Shown here in pieces: positions 1 to 7,631 of a stretch of 14,225 bases of DNA. The notes beneath the pieces are model-generated. The model worked only from the letters and a program-made list of their open reading frames with translations, made no database searches and was not told the DNA's origin. The translations under genes and the position numbers were made by a program. Source of the stretch: Methylophilus glucosoxydans (GTDB lineage: Bacteria > Pseudomonadota > Gammaproteobacteria > Burkholderiales > Methylophilaceae); the NCBI RefSeq assembly GCF_042676145.1, contig NZ_JBHTJW010000010.1, positions 1 through 14,225 on the forward strand, written 5' to 3'. How positions within the stretch are numbered: the stretch's first letter is position 1; each line of letters starts with the position of its first letter.

Positions 1-12
1 TATCAGTCATCC

Positions 13-41
13 TAATTTTTAAAGAACAGTGCCTCGAAGGC
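13..41 (-). promoter_or_regulatory. rRNA operon leader: boxB-like hairpin and boxA antiterminator
   Basis: Read on the minus strand, positions 28-16 give TGTTCTTTAAAAA, which matches the boxA antitermination element of rRNA leaders (core TGYTCTTTAAAA). Just upstream, positions 41-31 form a small hairpin, GCCT-TCG-AGGC, in the place where boxB sits. These elements recruit Nus factors so that RNA polymerase reads through the long untranslated rRNA transcript. They follow a strong promoter at 83-118 and no protein gene starts between, so a 16S rRNA gene is expected just left of the window. The rRNA itself is not visible, so the operon is inferred. Confidence 0.8.
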
Positions 42-82
42 TTTTCGCTCTTCCGTTTTAACTTCCAACGTTTCAAGCGAAG

Positions 83-150
83 CGCGCATTATACAGAGGT
101 TTTTCGTTCGGTCAAGCATCAAATTCATTTAATTTTAAAACGTATTTTTG
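83..150 (-). promoter_or_regulatory. rRNA operon promoter (P1-type) with UP element
   Basis: On the minus strand the -35 is TTGACC (115-110), the spacer is 16 nt and the -10 is a perfect TATAAT (93-88). It is followed at once by GCGCGC, a GC-rich discriminator of the kind linked to stringent (ppGpp) control of stable-RNA promoters. The region behind the -35 (about 150-121) is almost pure A/T, as in UP elements bound by the RNA polymerase alpha subunit. A boxA element lies about 55 nt downstream of the -10. The whole arrangement is typical of rrn promoters. Transcription should leave the window on the left. Confidence 0.85.
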
Positions 151-152
151 CT

Positions 153-229
153 TGGTTGCGGGAACAGGATTTGAACCTGTGACCTTCGGGTTATGAGCCC
201 GACGAGCTGCCAGACTGCTCCATCCCGCG
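153..229 (-). tRNA. Initiator tRNA-Met (fMet, anticodon CAU)
   Basis: A 77-nt cloverleaf with encoded 3' CCA. The acceptor stem pairs bases 2-7 with 71-66, while the first base is C opposite A72, the unpaired C1:A72 that marks bacterial initiator tRNAs and allows formylation. The anticodon stem ends in three consecutive G:C pairs (GGG/CCC) around the loop CUCAUAA, the second initiator hallmark, which directs the tRNA to the ribosomal P site. The T arm carries the standard GGTTCAAATCC. It lies between its own promoter (272-301) and the rRNA promoter. No convincing terminator separates it from the rRNA unit, so partial co-transcription is possible. Confidence 0.97.
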
Positions 230-271
230 TCCGAATCGACTTGTAAAACATGTGTTGCGTCGAGAGGTGAG

Positions 272-301
272 ACTATAGCAAACTTTCAAAAACAGTGTCA
301 A
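272..301 (-). promoter_or_regulatory. Promoter of the initiator tRNA gene
   Basis: On the minus strand there is a perfect -35 TTGACA (301-296), an 18-nt spacer and a -10 TATAGT (277-272), ending about 42 nt before the tRNA 5' end. The -35 begins only 3 nt past the last base of the msbA stop codon. The -35 also lies inside a short inverted repeat (ACAGT-TGAC-ACTGT, 303-290) followed by a run of T. That repeat could act as a weak terminator for the msbA transcript. Confidence 0.75.
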
Positions 302-304
302 CTG

Positions 305-2041
305 TTATTTGCTTTTTCCATAGAGATGGTAGAGCGTGGCATATTTGCCGCCGGCCTGCATGAGTTGCTCGTGCACGCCTTCTTCAACGATACGACCACC
401 ATCCATGACGATAATTCGACTGGCATGCTGAATGGTGGAGAGCCGGTGCGCGATCATGATGGTGGTTCTGCCCTGCATGAGCTGGGTCAGTGCGGCCTGC
501 ACGTTATGTTCGGATTCATTATCGAGTGCGGACGTCGCTTCATCCAAAATTAAGATAGGGGCATTTTTAAGCATGGCGCGCGCAATCGACAGTCTTTGAC
601 GCTGGCCGCCGGAGAGCCGCAAGCCCCTGTCACCAATATGCGTGTCCAGTTGTTGTGGCAGTTTTTCGATGAACTCCCAGGCATGTGCCGCCTTTGCTGC
701 TGCAATCACCGCCTCTTTAGAGGCCCCACGTAAACTGCCGTAGGCAATGTTGTGGTAAATGCTGTCATTGAACAAGACGGTTTCCTGACTGACGAATGCA
801 AACTGCTGGCGCAGCTCAGCCAGCGCCAGTTGCTGGATAGGGAGATCATTGATCAGTAACTGCCCTTGTTGCACCTCATGAAAACGGGGCAACAAATGCG
901 CCAGTGTAGACTTGCCGCCCCCTGACATGCCAACCAAGGCCACCGTTTCACCAGCATGGATGGTCAGGTTGAGCTCTTTTAGCGCCGGACTGTTCGCGTG
1001 CGGATACTGAAAAGTGACCTGCTCAAAGCGAATTTGGCGGATGGGCTCAGCCAAAACCACCTGACCCTGATTGTTTTCGGCAGGCGTATCCAGCACGGCA
1101 AACACACTTTGGCAGGCGGCAATCGCAATTTGCACATCTTCATTCACAGAGGTAATCGCTTTCACCGGACCAATCAGCATGAGCAAGGCGCCAATAAAAG
1201 CCGCAAACTCACCGGCAGTAAACTGGCCAGCGGAGTAATAGATCACCATGGCTAATGCAACGGCCGCTAACATCTCGACAAACATACTGTTTAAACCAGA
1301 GATGCGCCCTAACCTGACCATCATTTGCCGGTTAGTGGCAACGATATGGCTAAAGCGTTCATACTCATACTGCTCGCCGCTGAACACCTTGACCACGCGC
1401 TGTCCACTTGCGGCCTCTTCAATCACCTGTGTCATGTCTGACATGCTGGCTTGCACCTGCCGGCCAGAGTTACGCAATTTAGGCGTCATTTTTTTCAGAT
1501 ATCTGGCAATCAGCGGCGACAGCAGCAAAAACACCAGCGTCAGTTTCCAATCCAGATAAAGCATATAAGAGACGATGCCAATAATGGTCAAGCTATCGCG
1601 AATGGAGGAGATGATGACTTTGGTGACCGCACTATATAACTGCTCGCAATCAAACGTCATTTTGGTGGTGATATTGGCAATGGCGTGCTGATCAAAAAAA
1701 CTGGCAGGCAACTTAAGCATGTGTGCAAAAACCTGATTGCGTACATCCTCGATAACGCGGCGGCCGACAATCCTGATCAGGTAATTGGAACCAAAGCCTG
1801 CCAATGCACGCACCAGCAACAAGCCACCCAGCATCGCCGCCAGCGTCAAGCGCGCATAGGTCTGTGTCTGCGTGGTGAAGCCTTCATCCGTCACATGCTT
1901 GATGGTACTGAGAAAACCGGTATTACTGGCTGACAAGATCACCAGACAAACCAGCGCCAGACAAAAAGTGGCCCAATAAGGTTTGAGATAGGCCATGAGC
2001 CTGGTCAGTTGCGCATACGCGCTGGGAGTGTGATTGATCAT
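305..2041 (-). CDS. msbA: Lipid A export ABC transporter, ATPase/permease MsbA
   Basis: A 578-residue half-transporter, the usual MsbA length. It is expected to act as an inner-membrane homodimer that flips lipid A-core from the cytoplasmic to the periplasmic leaflet, powered by ATP. The N-terminal half (about 20-300) holds the membrane segments of a type IV ABC exporter. The C-terminal nucleotide-binding domain has Walker A GMSGGGKST (371-379), Q-loop glutamine 419, signature LSGGQRQR (476-483), Walker B ILILDE (496-501), D-loop SALD (504-507) and H-loop histidine 532. All the catalytic residues I looked for are present. It is the last gene of the LPS cluster, starting 8 nt after the preceding GT9 gene. 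No good Shine-Dalgarno precedes the ATG, so translation may be coupled to that gene. Other ABC exporters share this layout, but the LPS context favours MsbA. Confidence 0.93.
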   Translation of the reverse strand: MINHTPSAYAQLTRLMAYLKPYWATFCLALVCLVILSASNTGFLSTIKHVTDEGFTTQTQTYARLTLAAMLGGLLLVRALAGFGSNYLIRIVGRRVIEDVRNQVFAHMLKLPASFFDQHAIANITTKMTFDCEQLYSAVTKVIISSIRDSLTIIGIVSYMLYLDWKLTLVFLLLSPLIARYLKKMTPKLRNSGRQVQASMSDMTQVIEEAASGQRVVKVFSGEQYEYERFSHIVATNRQMMVRLGRISGLNSMFVEMLAAVALAMVIYYSAGQFTAGEFAAFIGALLMLIGPVKAITSVNEDVQIAIAACQSVFAVLDTPAENNQGQVVLAEPIRQIRFEQVTFQYPHANSPALKELNLTIHAGETVALVGMSGGGKSTLAHLLPRFHEVQQGQLLINDLPIQQLALAELRQQFAFVSQETVLFNDSIYHNIAYGSLRGASKEAVIAAAKAAHAWEFIEKLPQQLDTHIGDRGLRLSGGQRQRLSIARAMLKNAPILILDEATSALDNESEHNVQAALTQLMQGRTTIMIAHRLSTIQHASRIIVMDGGRIVEEGVHEQLMQAGGKYATLYHLYGKSK

Positions 2042-2049
2042 GGTAAAGA

Positions 2050-3036
2050 CTAATGGTTTTTATGAGCGCTGGGCGACCTTGAATCAGAGGAGCCTATATG
2101 AGATTGGACTTGGGCATCGACAGTCATCTCGGCCAACAAGCCCTGCAGACGAGCCACCACGGCCTCTACACCAATCCCGAGAATATCCTGTTGTGCATCT
2201 TGAATAAAGTGCGCTTGTGGAGACCAGGGCAAATAACGGACCGGCGAACCCGGGCCAAACAAGGTCAGGCTCGTCAAACCCGCCGCGGCGGCCATATGCC
2301 CGAGCCCGGAGTCATTGCCAAGATAGCCATCACACTTTTGCAGCAAGGCATAAGACTGCGGCAAGCTTAATCGTCCGCACGCCACCTGCACAGGCAGCTG
2401 AGCCAGTGCAACAAAGCGTTGTGCGAGGGCGGCATCCGCCTGCGAACCCAGCAACACCACGCCCGAGACTGCATTTGCAAGCGCATTGGCCACCGCTGCA
2501 TAACGCTCGACTGGCCAGATTTTACCGGCAAAATTTGCGCCCGGCCCGATCGCCAACCAGCGCCCTTGCCCCAGCATGGGAAATAGGTCTGCAACCAAGG
2601 CATGATCTTGCTCGCTGGCCCACAAGGTTGCGTTGGGCCGCAGATCGCCGACTAACGTCTGCACGGCCGCCAAATGTTTTTCTGCTGAGTGCAGGTGCAT
2701 GGTGCTGGCATTGGAACGTTTTTTAAACACTTGCTTTGCCCGCAGCAGATAGGGCAAAAAATCCGTGCGCAGATCAACCAGAACGTCATACCGGGTTTTT
2801 CTCAACAAGCGAATCAATTGCACATAGCCCGCCCAGCCTGAACGTTTGTCGCGCACGAAAATACGGTCAATATAAGGACAGGGGTCAAACAAGGCTGAAG
2901 AACGGACATCACTCACGAGGTCTATGCGCGCTTCTGGCAGGTGCGCATGCAGGGCTGCCAGTACCGGCGTCGTCAGGATGGCGTCCCCAATATTGGACAG
3001 CGTAACCATGAGGATGCGGGGTTGAGCGCTGGTCAT
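2050..3036 (-). CDS. Glycosyltransferase family 9 (heptosyltransferase-like)
   Basis: A 328-residue GT-B enzyme of the ADP-heptose:LPS heptosyltransferase family (GT9, WaaC/WaaF/WaaQ type). These cytoplasmic enzymes transfer a sugar from a nucleotide donor to the growing LPS core. Visible family motifs are the N-terminal acceptor-side loop SNIGDAILTTP (14-24), the linker motif with KIWPVERYA (172-180), and the donor-side NDSGLGHMAAAAG (241-253) followed by GPGSP (261-265). The last 20 or so residues are polar and probably disordered. It starts 9 nt after the GT4-like gene upstream and ends 8 nt before msbA, so co-transcription is very likely. It lacks the C-terminal cysteine cluster found in the other GT9 protein of this cluster. 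Donor and acceptor cannot be read from sequence; heptose is a family-level expectation. Confidence 0.88.
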   Translation of the reverse strand: MTSAQPRILMVTLSNIGDAILTTPVLAALHAHLPEARIDLVSDVRSSALFDPCPYIDRIFVRDKRSGWAGYVQLIRLLRKTRYDVLVDLRTDFLPYLLRAKQVFKKRSNASTMHLHSAEKHLAAVQTLVGDLRPNATLWASEQDHALVADLFPMLGQGRWLAIGPGANFAGKIWPVERYAAVANALANAVSGVVLLGSQADAALAQRFVALAQLPVQVACGRLSLPQSYALLQKCDGYLGNDSGLGHMAAAAGLTSLTLFGPGSPVRYLPWSPQAHFIQDAQQDILGIGVEAVVARLQGLLAEMTVDAQVQSHIGSSDSRSPSAHKNH

Positions 3037-3045
3037 CGGGCTGTC

Positions 3046-4110
3046 TTACCTGCACTCAAAGGACAAGCCGAGTCTGACCAGCGCCTCTTTGAGTTGCTGT
3101 TCTAACTGCGCAGGCGAAAAGTACTGCGTATATAAAGTACGTGCTGCCAATTTTTTGTCCTGCTGGCTATTCACGCATTGCATGACCGCATCGGCCAGGG
3201 CGGCAGGATTGGCTGCCTCGATCTGCCATAAACCGCTCAATGGTCCGTTGGGCATCGCCGCCGGATAAGCGTCACTGTTGCGCGTAATGACGGGACGGCC
3301 ACAGGCCAGGCCCTGAAACACTTTATTAGGAATGACCTGCGCGGCCTTTTGCGAGCCGCCAAACACGCCCAGCACGATATCCGCTTTGGCGATCCGGCCT
3401 GGCAAATTGGGATAGGCCAAACTGTCTTCAAAATGCACATTAGCCAAGCCCGCCGCTTGCTGCCGTGCCGCCGCCTTGGTCGGGCCATCGCCCAACAACA
3501 CCCAACGCAGATGCGGTTGAGCCGCCGTCAGTCTGGCGGCTTCAATCACCGTTTCTACCCCATGTAGCGCAATAAAGCTGCCATAAAACAAGACTTCTGT
3601 GCTCAGGGGTCGGGGCTTAACCAGCGACACCGGCGAAAACAGTGGCTGCTCCGCGCCTACATAGACCACCGCGGTTTTTTCTGCTGACAAGCCAAAACGT
3701 TCAATAAACATCTGCTGTTGCAGCGCCGTATCCAGCAACACCATATCCGCCAACTGCAAGCACTTTGTCTCGGTGCTGAGCAAGCGCTGTGCTTGCGGGC
3801 TCTGCTCAGCAAACTTGTTCCGTTCATACACCTGCTTTTGCCAGGCACTGATCAAGGGGTCAAATACGAGCGGCACACCGCGTCTGCGCGCCCAGCGGCT
3901 GGCGGCTTCAACATCTCTGTGCCTGAAACAGGGCACCCACACCAGGTCGGGCGTAGGCAGGCCTTTTAACTGCGCTTCAACATCCCCCCAGCCACTCAGA
4001 TGTGGCCTGAAGTCGATGAGCTGGCAGCCCAAGGCCTGCAGCAATTGCCGACTGATACGGTTGCGGGAATAATTGAGGTCTGAACGCCCCCACCAAATCA
4101 CCTTAGGCAT
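3046..4110 (-). CDS. GT4-like glycosyltransferase of the LPS cluster
   Basis: A 354-residue protein with the two-domain GT-B pattern of GT4 enzymes. The N-terminal acceptor domain begins PKVIWWGRSD. The C-terminal donor domain has the strand LFYGSFIALHGVETVIEAA (174-192), LRWVLLGDGP (201-210) and the nucleotide-sugar segment around IPNKVFQGLACGRPVIT (260-276). The usual EX7E pair is not conserved: the position of the second Glu in the segment KVFQGLA is Gln266. Related bacterial transferases with a VIPNKVFQGLACGRPVI-like segment exist, so this probably marks a subgroup and need not mean loss of activity. The ATG overlaps the end of the upstream GT9 gene by 8 nt, with GAAG 7 nt ahead as ribosome site. 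It should add a sugar to the LPS core or another envelope glycan; the exact linkage is unknown. Confidence 0.85.
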   Translation of the reverse strand: MPKVIWWGRSDLNYSRNRISRQLLQALGCQLIDFRPHLSGWGDVEAQLKGLPTPDLVWVPCFRHRDVEAASRWARRRGVPLVFDPLISAWQKQVYERNKFAEQSPQAQRLLSTETKCLQLADMVLLDTALQQQMFIERFGLSAEKTAVVYVGAEQPLFSPVSLVKPRPLSTEVLFYGSFIALHGVETVIEAARLTAAQPHLRWVLLGDGPTKAAARQQAAGLANVHFEDSLAYPNLPGRIAKADIVLGVFGGSQKAAQVIPNKVFQGLACGRPVITRNSDAYPAAMPNGPLSGLWQIEAANPAALADAVMQCVNSQQDKKLAARTLYTQYFSPAQLEQQLKEALVRLGLSFECR

Positions 4111-5221
4111 GATGGCGCTTCACTTCTGGCAAATAAGGGAATACTTGCGCGGGCGTCAACTGTCGCATGCAAGAGTGGTGGCTGCATTGCTTGGCATAGC
4201 AGTTTTTACAAGGCAAATCGAGTTGCAAGGCGACAACTTGCGCGCCTACCGGTTTGACCCGCAGTGGATTGGTCGGCCCACAAAGCACCACCATGGGCGT
4301 AGGGGTGGTTGCCGCCAAATGCGCAGTTCCGGTATCGTTAGCAACAATATATTGCGCCCGCGCACAAATGGCGGGCACGGCCAGCAAGCTGGTTTGCCCG
4401 CATAAATTCACCACCTGCGCAGGATGACGGCTGGCAATCTGCTGACACGTCTCGGCCTCATCTTGCCCGCCCAGCAATACCACACGCTCCCCACGCGCAA
4501 TACAATGTGCCACCAGCGCAGCATAGTGCTCGGCGCCCCAGCGCTTGGTCGCCATCCCGGCGTGGCTACCACATAAAAATACCGCAAAAGGCTGAGACGT
4601 CAGCCCATGCTGGCTTAACAACTGCTGGGCAGCCGTTTGCGCAGCAGCACTCACAGCCAATGTTGGTCCAGTGGTCAGGGCGGGGATGCCTGCTGTGATT
4701 AAGGTCTGCTGCAAGATTTGAAAACTATGGGCCTGCGGCAATGCATGAATTTGACGGACCGTGTAGGGAAAGCGCGCATGATTGCCCAACAGCCACCTGG
4801 GCGCGCGACCACTCAATCGCAACAGGCTCAGTAACAGCCGGCTTTTATCATTGGTTTGCAAATCAATGATCAAGTCATACTGCATGGCTGCCACTTCAGC
4901 CAGCCACTGCCGGTAAATACGCCAACGCCCTGATGTTTGCTGCAGATTCAAGCACCAGATGCGCTCAAATCGAGGATCATCTGCAAACAGGGACTGCCAG
5001 GCTGGTAAGGTATTTAAATGCAAGACAGCCTGTGGAAACGCCTGGTGAATATCTTCGATGGCGGCTGTGCTCATGACAATATCGCCCATACCGCCCCACT
5101 TGATGATCAAGATGCGTTTGATCTCCTGACGGGCGGGCAAATCGCAGACCACAGTCTGATCGAGTGAATCCGACAGACAGTCAGCATCCAGATAACTCTT
5201 TAGCCTAGCTTGCTTGTGCAT
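4103..5221 (-). CDS. Glycosyltransferase family 9 (heptosyltransferase-like) with C-terminal Cys cluster
   Basis: A 372-residue GT9 protein counted from ATG 5221. Motifs are GGMGDIVMSTAAI (43-55), the linker KRWGAEHYAALV (226-237) and the donor site NDTGTAHLAAT (295-305) followed by CGPTNPLR (314-321). A C-terminal CxxCxxxxCxxxxC array (Cys338, 341, 346, 351) ends in CM, a feature I associate with many WaaF-like heptosyltransferases and which could bind a metal. A longer frame opens at TTG 5245. I prefer ATG 5221 because AAAGGGA lies 5 nt upstream and the overlap with the ligase-type gene falls from 41 to 17 nt. The N-terminal 35 or so residues before the first beta strand (KRILIIKWGG) are an extension over typical GT9 proteins. 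The likely role is heptose, or another sugar, transfer to the LPS inner core from the cytoplasm. Confidence 0.88.
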   Translation of the reverse strand: MHKQARLKSYLDADCLSDSLDQTVVCDLPARQEIKRILIIKWGGMGDIVMSTAAIEDIHQAFPQAVLHLNTLPAWQSLFADDPRFERIWCLNLQQTSGRWRIYRQWLAEVAAMQYDLIIDLQTNDKSRLLLSLLRLSGRAPRWLLGNHARFPYTVRQIHALPQAHSFQILQQTLITAGIPALTTGPTLAVSAAAQTAAQQLLSQHGLTSQPFAVFLCGSHAGMATKRWGAEHYAALVAHCIARGERVVLLGGQDEAETCQQIASRHPAQVVNLCGQTSLLAVPAICARAQYIVANDTGTAHLAATTPTPMVVLCGPTNPLRVKPVGAQVVALQLDLPCKNCYAKQCSHHSCMRQLTPAQVFPYLPEVKRHHA

Positions 5222-6491
5222 CCTGATCCCTTTGCAGACTTGCAATCATGAGGCAGACCAATAGCATGAGCACTGGAAACCACCAAGGCACCAGCATGGG
5301 TTGCGTGGTGTTGAGTGGAAAATAAATCACCATCAGTGGTAAAGCATAAGGCCAGGCTTGCTGTTGTAGCGGACGCGCCGCTTGCCTGAACCAGGCCACA
5401 CATAACCCCATAATCGCGATCAGGCCGATGCCACCCACCAGGCCGGTTTCGGCCAGCCACTCAACATAAATATTATGCGTATGGGTAGGGTGAGCCACAA
5501 AAGGGTCATCACTGCGCGTGGCATACTCGGCATAAACACGCTTGAAGTGATTGCTGCCGACACCGGTCAGCGGGTGCGCCTGCCACATGTGTAGCCCGGT
5601 TTCCCACAAATTGAGGCGGTAGCTTAACGCATGATTCACGCGGTCAAACGTCGACTGCTGCGTATCCGCAATCGCCTGCGTATGCTGCAGTTTATATTTG
5701 GCCAGTTGCGGGCTCAACGCACCAGCCAATGCCACAGCCAGCAAGGGCATACAAAGTACCGCGGCCCACACTTTCCAGCTTGCCCGCTGCTGCCACAAGG
5801 CCAGTAACAACATCAGCAAAAATATATACAAGTATCCTCTGGCACCAGAGAGCGTCACCACCACGCCAACGCCTAGCACCAGTCCCCACGCCAACCAGGG
5901 ACGCTGGGGCAACCAGTGATAAAACAGCAGCGGCAACATAGGTAACATCAGAATCCCTTGGTGCAAGTCATGAAACATGCCGGTAATGCGGCCTTCCGGT
6001 GTTTTGGCAATACCAAGCAGATCGACGCCGAAAAGATATTGAATACTGCTATCCAGCATCCACAACAGCATGATGCCCGTCACCCATTGCGCAAACAGCT
6101 GGCGATAGCGGGTCACCTGGAATGTCAGCAATAATGGGAGCGCTGCAAAATACAGCAGGCTAAACCAGGCTATCGCCGCCAAACTGGCTTGGGGATGTTC
6201 GGCCTGCAGGCACGAGAGCCACATCGGCAACCATAGCAGCAAGAAGACTGCACTCCAGCGACGCACTACAGACTGCCTGAATATTGCCACTCCCGACCTA
6301 AAGCATAAAAACACGCCTACCATGGCCAGCAAAGCGGTGGGCAATCGGGCCCCGCCAGAAAACGGACTCCAGGCGATCATCATCACCGCCAGCAAGGTAC
6401 AAGCCCAAGCCAAGCCCGGCGGCATCCGCACCGCAGTGCTGTCTGCCCATCCTGAAGGCCAGACTTTAAACATTGTACGTGCAAACATCAT
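5205..6491 (-). CDS. O-antigen ligase family membrane protein (WaaL/Wzy_C)
   Basis: A 428-residue polytopic inner-membrane protein with about ten to twelve hydrophobic segments and one large periplasmic-type loop (about 258-340). Features of the O-antigen ligase/polymerase family are SGARG (215-219, with an Arg typical of WaaL function), YRLNLWETGL (291-300), GVGSNHF (310-316) and HTHNIYVEWLAETG (337-350, matching HxHNxYLExLAExG). WaaL-type enzymes join undecaprenyl-linked polysaccharide to lipid A-core on the periplasmic side, using no ATP; some relatives ligate other glycans or polymerise. The ATG overlaps the TGA of the upstream GT4 gene in a 4-nt ATGA, so translation is probably coupled. 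A second ATG directly follows (6488). No Wzx, Wzy or Wzz gene is in this window, so ligase rather than polymerase is inferred from the neighbours. Confidence 0.88.
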   Translation of the reverse strand: MMFARTMFKVWPSGWADSTAVRMPPGLAWACTLLAVMMIAWSPFSGGARLPTALLAMVGVFLCFRSGVAIFRQSVVRRWSAVFLLLWLPMWLSCLQAEHPQASLAAIAWFSLLYFAALPLLLTFQVTRYRQLFAQWVTGIMLLWMLDSSIQYLFGVDLLGIAKTPEGRITGMFHDLHQGILMLPMLPLLFYHWLPQRPWLAWGLVLGVGVVVTLSGARGYLYIFLLMLLLALWQQRASWKVWAAVLCMPLLAVALAGALSPQLAKYKLQHTQAIADTQQSTFDRVNHALSYRLNLWETGLHMWQAHPLTGVGSNHFKRVYAEYATRSDDPFVAHPTHTHNIYVEWLAETGLVGGIGLIAIMGLCVAWFRQAARPLQQQAWPYALPLMVIYFPLNTTQPMLVPWWFPVLMLLVCLMIASLQRDQDAQAS

Positions 6492-7615
6492 GAGTTCACA
6501 TCCAAAGACTGAGCCATGACGCGCTGGTAAACGTCCAGCGTTTTCTGTTGCATGTCGGCTAAGGTAAACAGGGTATTCGGGCGCACCGCAGGCCGCTCTT
6601 CCAACCAGTTCAGGGTCAGAATCGCCGCTTCAGCAATATTGCCCACTTGCACAGCCCCCTCCGGTAATAAGGCAGCCATTTGCTCCGCCACGCCACCATG
6701 ATCATACGCAATCACCGGCACACCCAGACTCAATGTCTCCAGCGTGGTCCGTCCAAACGCCTCAGGCGCTAAAGACAGCGAATAGACGATCTCGGAAATC
6801 GCCATGATATTTTTCACGTCTTTGCGATAACCCGTCATCGTCACGCAATCGCTCAGGCCGGCCAGCGCAATCTGATGTTGCAAAGTCGCTGCGAATGCCT
6901 GCTTGCCAGTATCGACCTCCCCCACCAGCAAAGCATGAATATCTTTATGTTGACGACAAACCACCCCCACCAGCTCGACAAAATCCTCCGCGCCTTTCCA
7001 GCGCGAAATTCTGGCCGGGAGTAATAGCAGGCGTTTGCCCTGGGTCTGCGGATATTGGGCAAACCATTGCTGCTTCCAGTCCGCCTCTGGCTGGTAGCCC
7101 GGGAAGTACTGAGTGGTATCCACCCCGCGGTAGATCAGCGTCATCTTATGGTTTTCAAGCTGGTAGTGCGTTTGCGCATAGGCTTGTATGGTTTTTGAGA
7201 TCACAATCACTTGCTCGCCCGCGGTCATGATCCGGCTATACCGGCCAGGCCGATAATACCCATGCACTGTCGTCACCAAGCGCGGACGCTGTGCACGTGG
7301 CATGGTTTTCCAGGCCCAATACACCACCCAGGCTGGAAAGCGCGAACGGACATGGACAATATCCACCTGCATTTGCCGCCAAATGCGTTGTAATTTGGGA
7401 ATCCATAACAAGGTCAGTAATGACTTACGTCCGACCGGACAGGTCAAGTGCGTACTGCCAGCCGCCTCAAGCTCGGCCACCATGCGCCCGCCCGCGGACA
7501 TCACCAGCGAGCGGTGCCCTTGTGCCACCAGTGCTGCAGCCACCTCCAGGGTGCCGCGCTCCACACCGCCAGATTGCAAGGCAGGCAGCACTTGTAAAAC
7601 CGTGAGTTTTCGCAA
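6488..7615 (-). CDS. GT4 family glycosyltransferase (TTG start)
   Basis: A 375-residue retaining GT-B glycosyltransferase. The N-terminal domain has the glycine loop LPALQSGGVERGTLE (10-24). The C-terminal domain has LLLLPARISRWKGAEDFV (196-213) and the donor-binding EX7E motif, Glu285 and Glu293, within PEAFGRTTLETLSLGVPVIA (284-303). It should transfer a sugar from a nucleotide sugar onto the LPS core in the cytoplasm; donor and acceptor are unknown. The start codon is TTG. An in-frame TGA lies at 7627-7625, no ATG precedes the first beta strand, and GAAG sits 7 nt upstream, so TTG is the best choice. It begins 16 nt after the ELM1-family gene and ends inside the ATG of the O-antigen-ligase-type gene. 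Confidence 0.88.
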   Translation of the reverse strand: MRKLTVLQVLPALQSGGVERGTLEVAAALVAQGHRSLVMSAGGRMVAELEAAGSTHLTCPVGRKSLLTLLWIPKLQRIWRQMQVDIVHVRSRFPAWVVYWAWKTMPRAQRPRLVTTVHGYYRPGRYSRIMTAGEQVIVISKTIQAYAQTHYQLENHKMTLIYRGVDTTQYFPGYQPEADWKQQWFAQYPQTQGKRLLLLPARISRWKGAEDFVELVGVVCRQHKDIHALLVGEVDTGKQAFAATLQHQIALAGLSDCVTMTGYRKDVKNIMAISEIVYSLSLAPEAFGRTTLETLSLGVPVIAYDHGGVAEQMAALLPEGAVQVGNIAEAAILTLNWLEERPAVRPNTLFTLADMQQKTLDVYQRVMAQSLDVNS

Positions 7616-7631
7616 AAGCAGACTTCAACAA

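Noticed and set aside
2217..2726. A 169-codon open frame on the plus strand
   Set aside because: Antisense to a GT9 gene with clear motifs. The Arg/Pro/Ala-rich product looks like a reading-frame artefact.
5222..5245. Upstream TTG start for the Cys-cluster GT9 gene
   Set aside because: It needs a TTG codon and a 41-nt overlap, while ATG 5221 has a ribosome site at 5 nt spacing.
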